Shown: positions 8,190 to 17,374, counted from the stretch's first letter. The stretch: 48,415 nucleotides of DNA from CG2-30-44-17 sp964344725 (GCA_964344725.1 CAYFOI010000006.1:1-48415); one strand, 5' to 3'. The notes: generated from the letters alone by a model not told the origin. Numbers and translations are program-made.

Positions 8190-9440
8190 ATGTCACTGTT
8201 TGAAAACACCATCCGTCAGATGAGACAGGCCGCTCAAATTATGAATCTTGATCCGAATGTTGAGGAGATCTTGAGTACCCCGCATAGGATTCTGGAAGTC
8301 TCTGTACCTGTAAAGATGGATAATGGTTCGATTCGCGTATTTAAAGGTTTTCGCGTTCAACACAATAATGCTCGCGGTCCTTACAAAGGTGGGATTCGTT
8401 TTCATCCTCAAGTTGATATGGAAGAGGTCAAAGCTCTTGCGACTTGGATGACTATGAAATGTAGTGTAGTTGGGATCCCTTTAGGCGGGGGGAAAGGTGG
8501 CGTGATTGTTGATCCTCGTGAGCTTTCTGAGAGGGAGCTTGAGAAATTATCTCGCTCTTATATTCGTGCAATTGCTCCTGCAATTGGGCCAAAGAAAGAT
8601 GTACCAGCTCCAGACGTTTATACAAATCCTCAGATTATGGCTTGGATGGCTGATGAGTTTTCTAAATTACATCACCACAATGTTCTTGGTGTTCTAACTG
8701 GCAAGCCGTTGGAAGTTGGAGGATCTGCTGGTCGTGGTGACTCAACTAGCCAAGGTGGGATTTATGTTCTAGAGGAGATGTGCAGCGATTACAATTTGCC
8801 GCCCGAAGGAACAAAGGTCGTTGTTCAAGGTTTTGGGAATGCTGGTGCTAATGTTGCGAAAATGCTTCATGAGCGCGGCTTTAAAGTGATCAGTGTTTCT
8901 GATTCTCGTGGAGGACTTTATTCCGAAGAAGGTATTAACCCTGACGCTGCTCATAGTTGTAAATTAGACAAAGGATCTGTTGTTGAATGTACTGCGAGTG
9001 GTGGCGGAAATTGTAAAGTTATTACAAATGAAGAGCTTCTTGAACTTGATTGCGATGTTCTGTTCTTGTCTGCAATGGAGAATCAAATTACCGTTGAGAA
9101 TGCAGACAAGATCAAAGCACGTGTTATTATCGAGCTTGCTAATGGCCCTGTTACACCTGAAGCTGACGAGATTCTAGAGAAAAAAGGGACCTTGGTAGTA
9201 CCAGATATCCTAGCCAATGCAGGCGGTGTTACTGTTAGTTATTTCGAGCTTGTTCAGAACGAAGCAAATTTCTATTGGACTAATGAAGAAGTACAAGAAA
9301 AGCTTAAGAAAATTATGGTTGAATCTTGGAAAAACGTCGAAAGTATTTCCAAGAAGTATAATTGTACCTTGAGACAAGCAGCGTTTATAGCTGCTCTAAA
9401 GAGACTTGAGGATACTATTAAGCTTCGTGGGTACAACTAA
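8190..9440 (+). CDS. gdhA: glutamate dehydrogenase (Glu/Leu/Phe/Val family)
   Basis: Interconverts glutamate and 2-oxoglutarate plus ammonia with NAD(P). The dimerisation/substrate domain shows GPYKGGIRFHP and PLGGGKGGVIVDP with the substrate and catalytic Lys residues; the Rossmann domain has VVQGFGNAGANVA near residue 213. Length 416 is normal for the hexameric small form. The protein starts MSLFENTIRQM, as many clostridial-type enzymes do. Coenzyme preference is not decidable here. The upstream sequence is A-rich with no Shine-Dalgarno motif. Confidence 0.95.
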   Translation: MSLFENTIRQMRQAAQIMNLDPNVEEILSTPHRILEVSVPVKMDNGSIRVFKGFRVQHNNARGPYKGGIRFHPQVDMEEVKALATWMTMKCSVVGIPLGGGKGGVIVDPRELSERELEKLSRSYIRAIAPAIGPKKDVPAPDVYTNPQIMAWMADEFSKLHHHNVLGVLTGKPLEVGGSAGRGDSTSQGGIYVLEEMCSDYNLPPEGTKVVVQGFGNAGANVAKMLHERGFKVISVSDSRGGLYSEEGINPDAAHSCKLDKGSVVECTASGGGNCKVITNEELLELDCDVLFLSAMENQITVENADKIKARVIIELANGPVTPEADEILEKKGTLVVPDILANAGGVTVSYFELVQNEANFYWTNEEVQEKLKKIMVESWKNVESISKKYNCTLRQAAFIAALKRLEDTIKLRGYN

Positions 9441-9487
9441 GGTAGTTGTTGTTGCTAGTCAACGGCGTCAATTGTTGTCGACAAAAC

Positions 9488-9533
9488 CAAGGCTTTTACA
9501 GGTTAGGATGCCTTGCGACTCGGTGTTTTTTTT
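9488..9533 (+). terminator. possible weak terminator after gdhA
   Basis: CAAGGC (9488-9493) can pair with GCCTTG (9510-9515) and a T8 run follows at 9526-9533, but ten bases separate stem and T-run, so this is only a candidate. It lies in the 159-base gap between gdhA and purL. Confidence 0.35.
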
Positions 9534-9599
9534 GTTGTTTTTTTGTTCGCGATATGGTTTCATAGAGTCTGTTTTGCTTGGCAAATAACCCTTTAAATA

Positions 9600-12539
9600 A
9601 TGCCTCATAGAATCGAAGTAGGCTTCCGTGTAAGTGACACGCGAGCCTCTGCCAGGACTACTCAACTGGCGCAACTGTCTTTCGGCAACGCTCTGAAAGA
9701 AGTTTTTATTGTGGATGTGTACACCCTCGACAAAGATTTTTCTGACGAAGATCTACAAAAAATCGGTAGTGCTCTAGCGAATCCTGTCTTGCAGGATTTT
9801 TCTGTAGACGAAGCTTATTCAGTCCCTGAATTTGATTGGGCAATTGAAATCGGCTTTCTCCCTGGTGTAACGGACAATGTTGGTCATACGGCTCAGGAGA
9901 TTACTGAGAACCTTCTCGACGTTGAATTTGATGGACAAGAAGCTGTTTATTCTTCTCAAATCACTTATGTAAAAGGTGATTTGACTCGTGAACAAGCTCA
10001 AGAAATTGGGGAATCTATGGCTAACAAACTCATCCAAAGAATCACAATTAAGAGCTCTGACGAATGGAAGTCGAGTGGCGGCATGGATATGCTAGTGCCA
10101 CGTGTTAATCTTCATCACGAACCGCAAGTTGATGAAGTCGATCTTGATATCCCAGACGAAGAGCTAATCAAGCTTGGTAAACAAGGTGTCCCAAATGCTG
10201 ATGGATCGCGGCGTGGGCCCCTTGCGCTTAGCCTGGACTACTTGCATACAATCAAAGACTATTTCACAAAAGAAGGTCGCAAACCTACTGATATTGAGAT
10301 TGAATCCTTAGCTCAAACATGGTCTGAGCACTGCAAGCACACTATCTTCGCAGATTCGATGGATGAGATCGAAGACGGAATTTACAACTATTATATCAAG
10401 AGAGCTACTAATGAGATTCGTAAAGCCAAAGGTGATAGTGATTTCTGTGTGTCTGTATTTAAAGATAATTCTGGAGGTATTGTATTTGATGACGAGTGGA
10501 TTGTAACCGATAAAGTCGAGACTCATAACAGCCCTTCTGCTTTAGACCCTTTTGGAGGATCTATTACAGGTATTGTTGGTGTAAATCGCGACACGATTGG
10601 TTTTGGCATGGCTGCTAAGCCTATTGTTAATCGTTATGGGTTCTGTTTTGCGGATCCATCAGACGCTTCTCCTTTATATAAAGGGGAGAACAAGACCCAA
10701 AAGATGCTTCCTCCTCGCAGGATTATGGATGGAGTCATCCATGGTGTTAATGTTGGTGGTAACTGTAGCGGAATCCCTACTCCGAATGGTTTTATGTATT
10801 TTGATAAAAGATATAAAGGTAAGCCGCTTGTATTCGTAGGAACTGTTGGGCTTATGCCTAAAAAGGTTTGCGGGAAACCGGGATGGGAGAAAAAAGCTCA
10901 GCCTGGTGACAAGGTCGTCGTTATTGGTGGTCGCGTTGGGCAAGATGGTATCCATGGAGCAACTTTCTCTTCGGAAGCTATGGATAGTGGAAGCCCATCT
11001 ACGGCTGTTCAAATTGGAGACCCGATTACTCAAAAGAAACTTTCTGATGCTGTTGTTAAAGAGGCTAGGGATATGGACCTATACAATAGTATTACTGACA
11101 ACGGCGCTGGAGGCATCTCGTGTTCAGTCGCCGAAATGGCTAAGGAGTGCGGCGGATGCTACGTTGACCTAGACACCGTTCCTCTTAAATACCCGGGCCT
11201 TGATCCTTGGCAAACTTGGATAAGTGAATCTCAGGAGAGGATGACTTTGTCTATCCCGTCTGAGAAGCTAGACAAATTCTTGGATCTTATGAAGAGGCGT
11301 GGTGTCGAGGCTACGGTTATCGGGGACTTCAATGATTCTGGAAGATGCGAGGTTGTTTACAAGGGCAAGAAAATCATGGATATCGACATGGATTTCTTGC
11401 ATGATGGCCTTCCGGCTAGTCATCTTGAAACCACCTATACAAAACCTACTCATGATGAGCCGAATGTTGATTGCCCAAGCCATCTAACAGATGCCATGCA
11501 CGCCATGATTAGTCGTCTCAATGTGTGTAGTTATGATTTTGTTTCACATCAATATGATCATGTCGTCCAAGGTTCTACAATTATTGGGCCTGTTCACGGA
11601 AAAGGTCGCGTCAACGGCCGCGCAGCTGTCATGGCTCCTATCCTTGAGTCCGAAAGAGGTATTGTACTCTCTCGCGGACTAAATCCTAGGTACAGTGACA
11701 TTGATACTTATCATATGGCGTCTTGTGCCATTGATACCGCTATTCGTAACGCAGTGAGTGTTGGTGTTAATTTAGATAAGCTGGCTCTACTCGACAACTT
11801 CTGCTGGTGCAGCTCCGATGATCCTGAGAGGCTTGGACAGCTTAAAGCTGCAGCTAAGGCGTGTTACGATTACTCAACTGTTTACGGAACTCCTTTTATT
11901 TCCGGTAAAGACAGTATGTTTAATGATTTCAAAGGATATGACGAGAATGGCGAGTCTATAAAAATTTCTGTTCCACCTACTCTACTTATTTCTACTTTTG
12001 GAATCACAGATGATTATCGGAAGAGCGTGAGTCTTGATGCTAAGTTCGCTGGTGATCTTGTTTATGTTATTGGCGAGACCAAAGAAGAGCTTGGTGCGAG
12101 TGAGTATTTCGACCAGCTTGGATTTGTAGGCAATGGTATCCCGCAAGTCGATGCGCAGTATGCTATGAAGATTTATCGTGCTGTGATTGAAGCTATTCAA
12201 AAAGGACTTCTTGCTTCTTGTGAAAGCGTTGTTGCTGGAGGCCTTGGTGTCAGTTTGGCTCGCAAAGCGATTGCTGGTGACCTTGGTATGGACCTTGCAC
12301 TCGGAAGTGTTACTGGCGAAATGAGGCCTGATTATGCACTATTTTCTGAGACTCAAAGTCGTTTCGTCGTTACAGTTAATCCTGCGAAAAAGGATGAGTT
12401 CGAAGCGCTATTTGCAGATTTGCCTTTGTATGCAATAGGAGAAGTGCGAAGCGATGATAAATTTATTATCAAAGATCTTGTCGACACAGATGTTCCAACT
12501 TTGAACGAGAATTATCGCAAACCATTCAAAGGATTCTAA
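9600..12539 (+). CDS. purL: phosphoribosylformylglycinamidine synthase, fused PurS-PurL type
   Basis: Fourth step of de novo purine synthesis: ATP-dependent conversion of FGAR to FGAM using ammonia from PurQ. Length 979 lies between the stand-alone small PurL (about 740) and the one-chain form (about 1300). Residues 1-80 and 80-155 look like two PurS-like repeats, each ending with a run such as SDEDLQKIG or TREQAQEIGESM, fused in front of the PurL core. The core has ETHNSPSALDPFGGSITG, NGAGGISCS and GKDSMFND. PurQ follows 35 bases downstream as a separate glutaminase, so the complex is PurSL plus PurQ. Confidence 0.95.
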   Translation: MPHRIEVGFRVSDTRASARTTQLAQLSFGNALKEVFIVDVYTLDKDFSDEDLQKIGSALANPVLQDFSVDEAYSVPEFDWAIEIGFLPGVTDNVGHTAQEITENLLDVEFDGQEAVYSSQITYVKGDLTREQAQEIGESMANKLIQRITIKSSDEWKSSGGMDMLVPRVNLHHEPQVDEVDLDIPDEELIKLGKQGVPNADGSRRGPLALSLDYLHTIKDYFTKEGRKPTDIEIESLAQTWSEHCKHTIFADSMDEIEDGIYNYYIKRATNEIRKAKGDSDFCVSVFKDNSGGIVFDDEWIVTDKVETHNSPSALDPFGGSITGIVGVNRDTIGFGMAAKPIVNRYGFCFADPSDASPLYKGENKTQKMLPPRRIMDGVIHGVNVGGNCSGIPTPNGFMYFDKRYKGKPLVFVGTVGLMPKKVCGKPGWEKKAQPGDKVVVIGGRVGQDGIHGATFSSEAMDSGSPSTAVQIGDPITQKKLSDAVVKEARDMDLYNSITDNGAGGISCSVAEMAKECGGCYVDLDTVPLKYPGLDPWQTWISESQERMTLSIPSEKLDKFLDLMKRRGVEATVIGDFNDSGRCEVVYKGKKIMDIDMDFLHDGLPASHLETTYTKPTHDEPNVDCPSHLTDAMHAMISRLNVCSYDFVSHQYDHVVQGSTIIGPVHGKGRVNGRAAVMAPILESERGIVLSRGLNPRYSDIDTYHMASCAIDTAIRNAVSVGVNLDKLALLDNFCWCSSDDPERLGQLKAAAKACYDYSTVYGTPFISGKDSMFNDFKGYDENGESIKISVPPTLLISTFGITDDYRKSVSLDAKFAGDLVYVIGETKEELGASEYFDQLGFVGNGIPQVDAQYAMKIYRAVIEAIQKGLLASCESVVAGGLGVSLARKAIAGDLGMDLALGSVTGEMRPDYALFSETQSRFVVTVNPAKKDEFEALFADLPLYAIGEVRSDDKFIIKDLVDTDVPTLNENYRKPFKGF

Positions 12540-12541
12540 AT

Positions 12542-12569
12542 AACTAATAACTAGTAGTTAATAACTAAT
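12542..12569. repeat. degenerate heptamer array B (4 units)
   Basis: Four 7-bp units: AACTAAT, AACTAGT, AGTTAAT, AACTAAT. They fill almost the whole gap between purL and the purQ ATG at 12575, leaving no room for a ribosome binding site. Confidence 0.75.
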
Positions 12570-12574
12570 AATAT

Positions 12575-13378
12575 ATGAAACCTAAAGTAATTGTCTTGGC
12601 CGGATATGGCATCAACTGCGAGGAAGAGACTAAATATGTCTTTGAGCAGTCTGGAGCTGAAGCTGACATTGTCCATGTTAATGATCTTATTGATGGGCTC
12701 AAAAAGTTCGAGGATTATCAAATCATAGCTTTCCCGGGTGGCTTCTCTTATGGGGATGACACCGGTAGCGGCAACGCTTATGCGAACAAGGTTCGTAACA
12801 ATTTATGGGAAGATCTCCATAAATTTGTTCAGGAGGATAAACTTGTAATTGGTATCTGTAATGGATGTCAGATGCTTTCGAATCTTGGGCTTGTTCCTGG
12901 TTTTGATGGAGAATATGGAAAGCGTGAAATCGCGCTTAGGTGGAACGCTTCGGCTAGATACGAGTGTCGATGGATTGATATAAAAACTCAAGGTGATAAA
13001 TGCGTTTGGACCCGAGGAATTGATACTTTGAGATGTCCTATTTCTAGTGGAGAAGGAAATTTTTATGGTGAGCCTGAAATTATTAAGAGGCTTAATGACG
13101 ATGGACAGGTGGTTGCTCGATATGTAAAACCTGACGGTTCTCTAGCTGGTGGCGAGTTTCCTTATAGCCCAAATGGATCTACAGAAGACATTGCAGCTAT
13201 TTGCGATCCTACAGGACGTGTGATGGCGATAATGCCTCACCCTGAGAGGAACTGGAATTTTTACAATCAAGACGATTGGACACTTGTTAAGGAAAAAGCT
13301 GAGCGAGAAGGCGTTGCGTTGCCTGAAGAAGGACAAGGCATGAGGGTCTTTAAGAATGGGGTGGAGTATTTTGGGTAG
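12575..13378 (+). CDS. purQ: phosphoribosylformylglycinamidine synthase glutaminase subunit
   Basis: Class I glutamine amidotransferase that supplies ammonia to PurL. Visible: FPGGFSYGDDTGSG, the nucleophile Cys in GICNGCQML near residue 94, and the His/Glu pair in MPHPERN. At 267 residues it is longer than the roughly 230-residue stand-alone PurQ and resembles the amidotransferase domain of large PurL. It follows purL in one operon. The heptamer array sits in its leader. Confidence 0.95.
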   Translation: MKPKVIVLAGYGINCEEETKYVFEQSGAEADIVHVNDLIDGLKKFEDYQIIAFPGGFSYGDDTGSGNAYANKVRNNLWEDLHKFVQEDKLVIGICNGCQMLSNLGLVPGFDGEYGKREIALRWNASARYECRWIDIKTQGDKCVWTRGIDTLRCPISSGEGNFYGEPEIIKRLNDDGQVVARYVKPDGSLAGGEFPYSPNGSTEDIAAICDPTGRVMAIMPHPERNWNFYNQDDWTLVKEKAEREGVALPEEGQGMRVFKNGVEYFG

Positions 13379-13431
13379 GAACTTGGGACTGTTCTTATTC
13401 ATCTACAATATAAGTATATTAACTCTTAAAA

Positions 13432-13809
13432 ATGAGCTTAGATCGTGCTAATCCGTTAGGTCAAGAATCCACTAGTTGGGATGATCTGATACAACTTCGG
13501 ACTGTTAAAGAGTTATTTTTGCATTTTGGAAATTATATTTATGTCCAACATTCTTCTGGTGGTGGTGTTTTTCGAGGTGTCTTGAGTCAAACCCCTAGTG
13601 GTGGTGTTGTGATTAGGGACATGTGGTTTGTGGGCAGTTGTGAAAGAGAATTTGATGCGTCGGACATACCGATTAGTCCTTCCTCATATTCCAGGACCAT
13701 GGACCTTCCTACTGATATAACTGACGATTATGTTCAAAACCATTTTAGAGTTAAAACTTTGCCTGGTGATGACAACTCATCCTCTAATGAAGTCTCCCTA
13801 GCAGCTTAA
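13432..13809 (+). CDS. hypothetical protein, 125 aa
   Basis: Not recognised. A short soluble protein lying in the purine operon between purQ and purM, same strand, with 53 bases before it and 71 bases after it (to the preferred purM start). The middle holds a Gly-rich beta-like stretch (HSSGGGVFRGVLSQTPSGGVVI) and the end is Ser/Asp-rich. A possible -10 box TATATT ends 11 bases before the ATG. Position alone does not prove a purine role; unrelated small genes are scattered among housekeeping genes throughout this window. Confidence 0.6.
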   Translation: MSLDRANPLGQESTSWDDLIQLRTVKELFLHFGNYIYVQHSSGGGVFRGVLSQTPSGGVVIRDMWFVGSCEREFDASDIPISPSSYSRTMDLPTDITDDYVQNHFRVKTLPGDDNSSSNEVSLAA

Positions 13810-13880
13810 AGAGTTTCAAAGCTATCTTGCGCGAAGCGCCTCACTACACTATACCCTACAACCCTAACCCATATCATAAG

Positions 13881-14945
13881 ATGACAACATACGCAGACGC
13901 TGGAGTTAATATCGAACTTGGAGATGATGCTTCCAAGGTCATGTATGAGGCTGCTAAAATAACGTGGGAGAATCGCAAAGGACGAATTGGTGAAATTGTT
14001 ACGCCTAAGGATGATTTTTCTGGTGTTCGTGGAATTAATATTGGAGCTCTTCCGGAAGGGACTTTTATGTCTATGGGGTTTGATGGTGTTGGGACAAAAG
14101 TTGAGCTTGCAGAGAGGCTCGGGAAGCATGACACGGTTGCGTTTGACCTGTTCGCGATGGTTTGTGACGATGCAGTTGTTTATGGCGGCGAGCCTGTGCT
14201 TGTTGGTTCAATTCTTGATGTTAATACTCTTGGAAGTGAAGATGCTTCTTATTTGGATTTCATGAAACAACTTGCCACTGGATATGTTGCGGCGGCGAAA
14301 GCTGGTCGGGTTGCTGTGATTAATGGGGAGATTGCTGAGCTAGGTGCTCGGATTTCTGGCTATGGTGACTTTAATTACAACTGGGGAGCTGCTGTAATTT
14401 GGGTAGGACATCGAGATAAGCTTTTTACTGGAGATGAGATAAAAGCTGGAGATAAAGTTGTGACTTTGAGAGAGAAAGGGTTCCGCTCTAATGGGTTTTC
14501 ACTTCTAAGAAAAATAATGAAGGATAATTATGGTGAGGAGTGGCATGAGGCGGAACTAAATGGTGCGAAGATTGGAGAGTTGGCGCTTGAGCCTTCTCAA
14601 ATTTACTGTGCGGCTGTGATCGACATGATGGAGGCAGCTGAGGTTCATGGAGTCTCTCATATAACTGGTGGCGGAATCCCTGGGAAGCTTGGTCGTGTTC
14701 TAAATCGTGCTGGACTTGGAGCTAAATTGACCGATTTATATGAGCCTTGCGACCTTATGAAACATGCCATGGAGATTGGCGGGGTTGCGCGAGACGAGGC
14801 TTATCGAACCTGGAATATGGGCAATGGAATGATGGTTGTCGTTGCGCCTGGGCATGAGGAAGAAGCGATCCGCGTTGCAGGTGAACATGGGATCGAGGCT
14901 AAGGTTTGTGGTGAGATTGTAGAAGGAGGCGAGATTGAGTTTTAA
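13881..14945 (+). CDS. purM: phosphoribosylformylglycinamidine cyclo-ligase (AIR synthase)
   Basis: Closes the imidazole ring of FGAM using ATP, the step after PurL/PurQ. Motifs: YADAGVNIELGDDAS at the start, DGVGTKVELAERLG, CDDAVVYGGEPVLVGSI, INGEIAELG in place of the usual GGETAEMPG, HITGGGIPGKLGRVL and WNMGNGMM. I chose the ATG at 13881 because family members begin close to the YxDAGV motif; an in-frame ATG at 13827 would add 18 unrelated residues. The sequence is divergent from textbook PurM. Its TAA overlaps the nadK stop on the other strand within a TTAA palindrome. Confidence 0.9.
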   Translation: MTTYADAGVNIELGDDASKVMYEAAKITWENRKGRIGEIVTPKDDFSGVRGINIGALPEGTFMSMGFDGVGTKVELAERLGKHDTVAFDLFAMVCDDAVVYGGEPVLVGSILDVNTLGSEDASYLDFMKQLATGYVAAAKAGRVAVINGEIAELGARISGYGDFNYNWGAAVIWVGHRDKLFTGDEIKAGDKVVTLREKGFRSNGFSLLRKIMKDNYGEEWHEAELNGAKIGELALEPSQIYCAAVIDMMEAAEVHGVSHITGGGIPGKLGRVLNRAGLGAKLTDLYEPCDLMKHAMEIGGVARDEAYRTWNMGNGMMVVVAPGHEEEAIRVAGEHGIEAKVCGEIVEGGEIEF

Positions 14946-15844
14946 ACAGATTTCCCCCATCCAATCTTGTCTCTAAGCACTTTGTAGTACTTTTTGTTAG
15001 TCATGCGAATCAACTGCGCTCGGCGGCTACTTTTGCGGACTTTGATTTCGTCGCTGTACTTAAGAGGAAGAATGATTTGGCCGTCCATTGTAAGACCGAT
15101 ATCGTTGTCTGCGTAACGACGGGCTGTTTCGATTTTTATGTTTAGCTGTCTATTGTTTGGGATGACGATTGGGCGAGTCGTAAGTGCTGCAGGACATATA
15201 GGTGTCATTATGAATGCTGAAAGCCCAGGATGTATAATTGGCCCACCTGCTGAAAGAGAGTGGCCTGTTGAGCCTGTTGTTGTAGCTACGATTACACCAT
15301 CTGCTTTGAATCTAATCATTTTGCGTTGATCGATTGTAACCGAAAGTTCAATAAGTCTTGCGAAGTTACCTTGGTTGATAACCGCGTCGTTTAGGGCTAG
15401 GAAAGTCTTGAACTTAGATCCGTTTCTGTAAACAGTTACACGCAAAAGATCGCGATCATCTAAGTGGTAGCGTCCTTTGAATATCTTGTCTATTGTGTCG
15501 AAAATTCTCTCTACTTTGTGAACTTCTGTTAGGAATCCTACATTACCTAGATTGACGCCTAGTATGATCGGTTTGTTCTTTTTGTCGGTCTCTCTGATGG
15601 CTTTTAGCAGTGTACCATCTCCGCCGAGTGTGATGATCAAATCCATATCTTTCATCTGCTTGTTACGCGTCATGTGGTTTTTACGATCGTTTAAACAAGT
15701 GGCTATCCTCGTATCGTATTTGACTATGTCGACATGTTTTTTGAGGTGCTTTAGGATCTTCTTTATGTATGTGCGTTTACCATCAAGATTGCTACGACCT
15801 ACTAGGCCTACTTTTTGAATACGTTTTTTATAATGATGAGTCAT
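14942..15844 (-). CDS. nadK: NAD kinase
   Basis: Phosphorylates NAD to NADP. The GGDGT signature is at residues 74-78, followed by the Gly-rich GVNLGNVGFLTEV and the conserved KADGVIVATTTGSTGHSLSAGGPI loop, with C-terminal beta structure ending near ITMDGQ-like LTMDGQIILP. Length 300 is typical. It converges on purM, and the two stop codons overlap by three bases (14942-14945). Confidence 0.95.
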   Translation of the reverse strand: MTHHYKKRIQKVGLVGRSNLDGKRTYIKKILKHLKKHVDIVKYDTRIATCLNDRKNHMTRNKQMKDMDLIITLGGDGTLLKAIRETDKKNKPIILGVNLGNVGFLTEVHKVERIFDTIDKIFKGRYHLDDRDLLRVTVYRNGSKFKTFLALNDAVINQGNFARLIELSVTIDQRKMIRFKADGVIVATTTGSTGHSLSAGGPIIHPGLSAFIMTPICPAALTTRPIVIPNNRQLNIKIETARRYADNDIGLTMDGQIILPLKYSDEIKVRKSSRRAQLIRMTNKKYYKVLRDKIGWGKSV

Positions 15845-15938
15845 ATTTGATTTGTTACGGGGCTTATTTTATAACCTTCTGGGCTTGTTGTCGAGCAAGG
15901 CTACATTTACTATCTCTTGTGTTTTTCCTATTCCTTGC

Positions 15939-15958
15939 TTAATCTACACGTAGATTAA
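15939..15958. promoter_or_regulatory. 20-bp palindrome upstream of the 255-aa membrane protein
   Basis: TTAATCTAC, two bases, GTAGATTAA: nine-base perfect arms. It ends 10 bases before the ATG at 15969, so it could be an operator or a leader hairpin at the ribosome entry site. Confidence 0.6.
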
Positions 15959-15968
15959 TCTATTTGCT

Positions 15969-16736
15969 ATGAGGGACCTTAAGTATGCGTTTTCAAGGCT
16001 TTCTCGCCCGAAAAAAGTCGTCTTGATAACCAGTTTGTCGACAGTCATTAGTTGTATACTCCCTTGGTATCACGATCTTAGTGTTTATGGTGTTTCTGAT
16101 ACTTTTTTAGGGATTACTGGTCCGCTTTTTCTGGCTGGTTTGTTTATTTTTGCTATGTCTGGATTTGTTGCTCTTATGATTGGTATGCCGATGATGGGTA
16201 AGCGTTTTTTGAAACTTCCTGTCAAAGGGTCTGTAATTTCTATGGTTGCTGGAATTCAGTCTTTATTTTTGCTGCTTATTGCTAACTCGGTATTTTATCA
16301 TTCGAAATTCGGAGTCAGTATTTCTCAGAAAGGACCTGGCTTTGGTATGACTGTTGCTATGATTGCTGTTATTGGATTAATTGCTGGCAGCTATTTTTGG
16401 TATAAGGAAGAGTTCGCTTACAAAGGATTCGATGAACAGGTTGGAAGAAAAGAGCCACTTATTAGGATGAAGAGTGAAGACAGCAAGGAGCAGGTGGCGG
16501 ATAGCAGGAGGCAACGATCTATTGAAGAGGAAAAGGCTGATGAGCCTTATGGGAAGAAAGCACCTAGGCGTGGTTTTGGGTTTAGAGAATCTAGCCCTAG
16601 GGAGAGCGTTGAGGACTTGGTGAAGAGTGGGAATGAGGGCAAGAGTGGCGAGACTGTTGAGAGTGCTGAGGAAGCTAGTCGCAGTGCTAATCATGGCGGC
16701 AAAGAGGAGAATATGAAGATTAGGATGGATTTGTAG
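15969..16736 (+). CDS. hypothetical membrane protein with charged cytoplasmic tail
   Basis: About four hydrophobic segments lie in residues 15-150 (ILPWYH after the first, then GPLFLAGLFIFAMSGF, GIQSLFLLLIANSVF and MTVAMIAVIGLIAGSYF). From about residue 160 the protein is strongly charged (KSEDSKEQ, RRQRSIEEEKADEP) with low complexity. No family recognised. A 20-bp palindrome precedes the start and a six-unit heptamer array follows the stop. The tail may bind a cytoplasmic partner, which is inference only. Confidence 0.65.
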   Translation: MRDLKYAFSRLSRPKKVVLITSLSTVISCILPWYHDLSVYGVSDTFLGITGPLFLAGLFIFAMSGFVALMIGMPMMGKRFLKLPVKGSVISMVAGIQSLFLLLIANSVFYHSKFGVSISQKGPGFGMTVAMIAVIGLIAGSYFWYKEEFAYKGFDEQVGRKEPLIRMKSEDSKEQVADSRRQRSIEEEKADEPYGKKAPRRGFGFRESSPRESVEDLVKSGNEGKSGETVESAEEASRSANHGGKEENMKIRMDL

Positions 16737-16738
16737 TG

Positions 16739-16780
16739 GTAGTACGTAGTACGTAATCCGTAATCCGTAGTATGTAGTAA
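16739..16780. repeat. degenerate heptamer array C (6 units)
   Basis: Six consecutive 7-bp units: GTAGTAC, GTAGTAC, GTAATCC, GTAATCC, GTAGTAT, GTAGTAA. It starts two bases after the preceding stop codon. GTAATCC, GTAGTAC and GTAGTAT also make up array A at 3538. Confidence 0.85.
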
Positions 16781-16802
16781 GTGGAATTTAATTCATATAA
16801 AT

Positions 16803-17003
16803 ATGGCTGAGGAGAAAGAAAAAAATAAGATCTCAAACATCCTGTTCTTTTGCCGAGATTGCCAGAAGGTTGTTCCAGATCCAAAGAGGATCGGTAAGAA
16901 GTATTCTTACAAGTGCAGCGCTTGTGATGGAAAGAATGTTGCTTTTGGAACTAAGAAGAGTATTTGCGATTATTTCCATTTGAAGGAAAAGGACTTGGCG
17001 TGA
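16803..17003 (+). CDS. small zinc-ribbon protein, 66 aa
   Basis: Two CxxC knuckles, C17/C20 (FFCRDC) and C38/C41 (YKCSACDGK), 17 residues apart, form a classic zinc ribbon; a further Cys lies in SICDYFHL. Such small ribbons often bind RNA, ribosomes or RNA polymerase, but no specific function can be read. The UGA at 17001-17003 ends it and directly touches the stop codon of the convergent gene at 17004. Confidence 0.75.
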   Translation: MAEEKEKNKISNILFFCRDCQKVVPDPKRIGKKYSYKCSACDGKNVAFGTKKSICDYFHLKEKDLA

Positions 17004-17351
17004 CTAGGCAGCTATCTCTAGCATTTTTAGCACTTCATCCTCAAATTCGCCTCCTGCTACCTCAAACCCTGCCAAATGATCTAGGCTGATTTTGCCTGTT
17101 GGCACTTTTAATGGAATCTCGACACCTGCCCCTTCGGTGTCTGGAATAAATTCATGATCTTCTACTAGACTGCGCTTAAAAGCTAACAAGATACCTTGTC
17201 TTTTATTTAAGTTTGAGAAAAATTCTTCTACTTTGTCTTCCTCTACAACACCAATCAAAGCTTGTTTTATAACACCTCGCGCTGCCGAATTATATTCTCT
17301 AGATGGATGCACTGCGCTTTCTAGAAACTGCTCCCAGCTTTCCGCCCTCAT
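17004..17351 (-). CDS. hypothetical protein, 115 aa
   Basis: Not recognised. Soluble, helical at the start (AESWEQFLESAV, GVIKQALIGVVEEDKVEEFF) with a probable beta stretch later (GVEIPLKVPTGKISLDHL). It lies 23 bases after the gene at 17375 on the same strand, so the two likely form one operon. Its TAG starts at the very next base after the UGA of the convergent zinc-ribbon gene. Confidence 0.6.
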   Translation of the reverse strand: MRAESWEQFLESAVHPSREYNSAARGVIKQALIGVVEEDKVEEFFSNLNKRQGILLAFKRSLVEDHEFIPDTEGAGVEIPLKVPTGKISLDHLAGFEVAGGEFEDEVLKMLEIAA

Positions 17352-17374
17352 GCTTTCATCTATAATTGGGTCTC

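Noticed and set aside
9441..9599. purine or ZTP riboswitch before purL
   Set aside because: No conserved aptamer core could be found; only a weak hairpin and T-run.
16803..17003. UGA read as glycine (Gracilibacteria code)
   Set aside because: Conserved genes have no internal UGA, and UGA ends the genes at 17003 and 39441 at sensible places.
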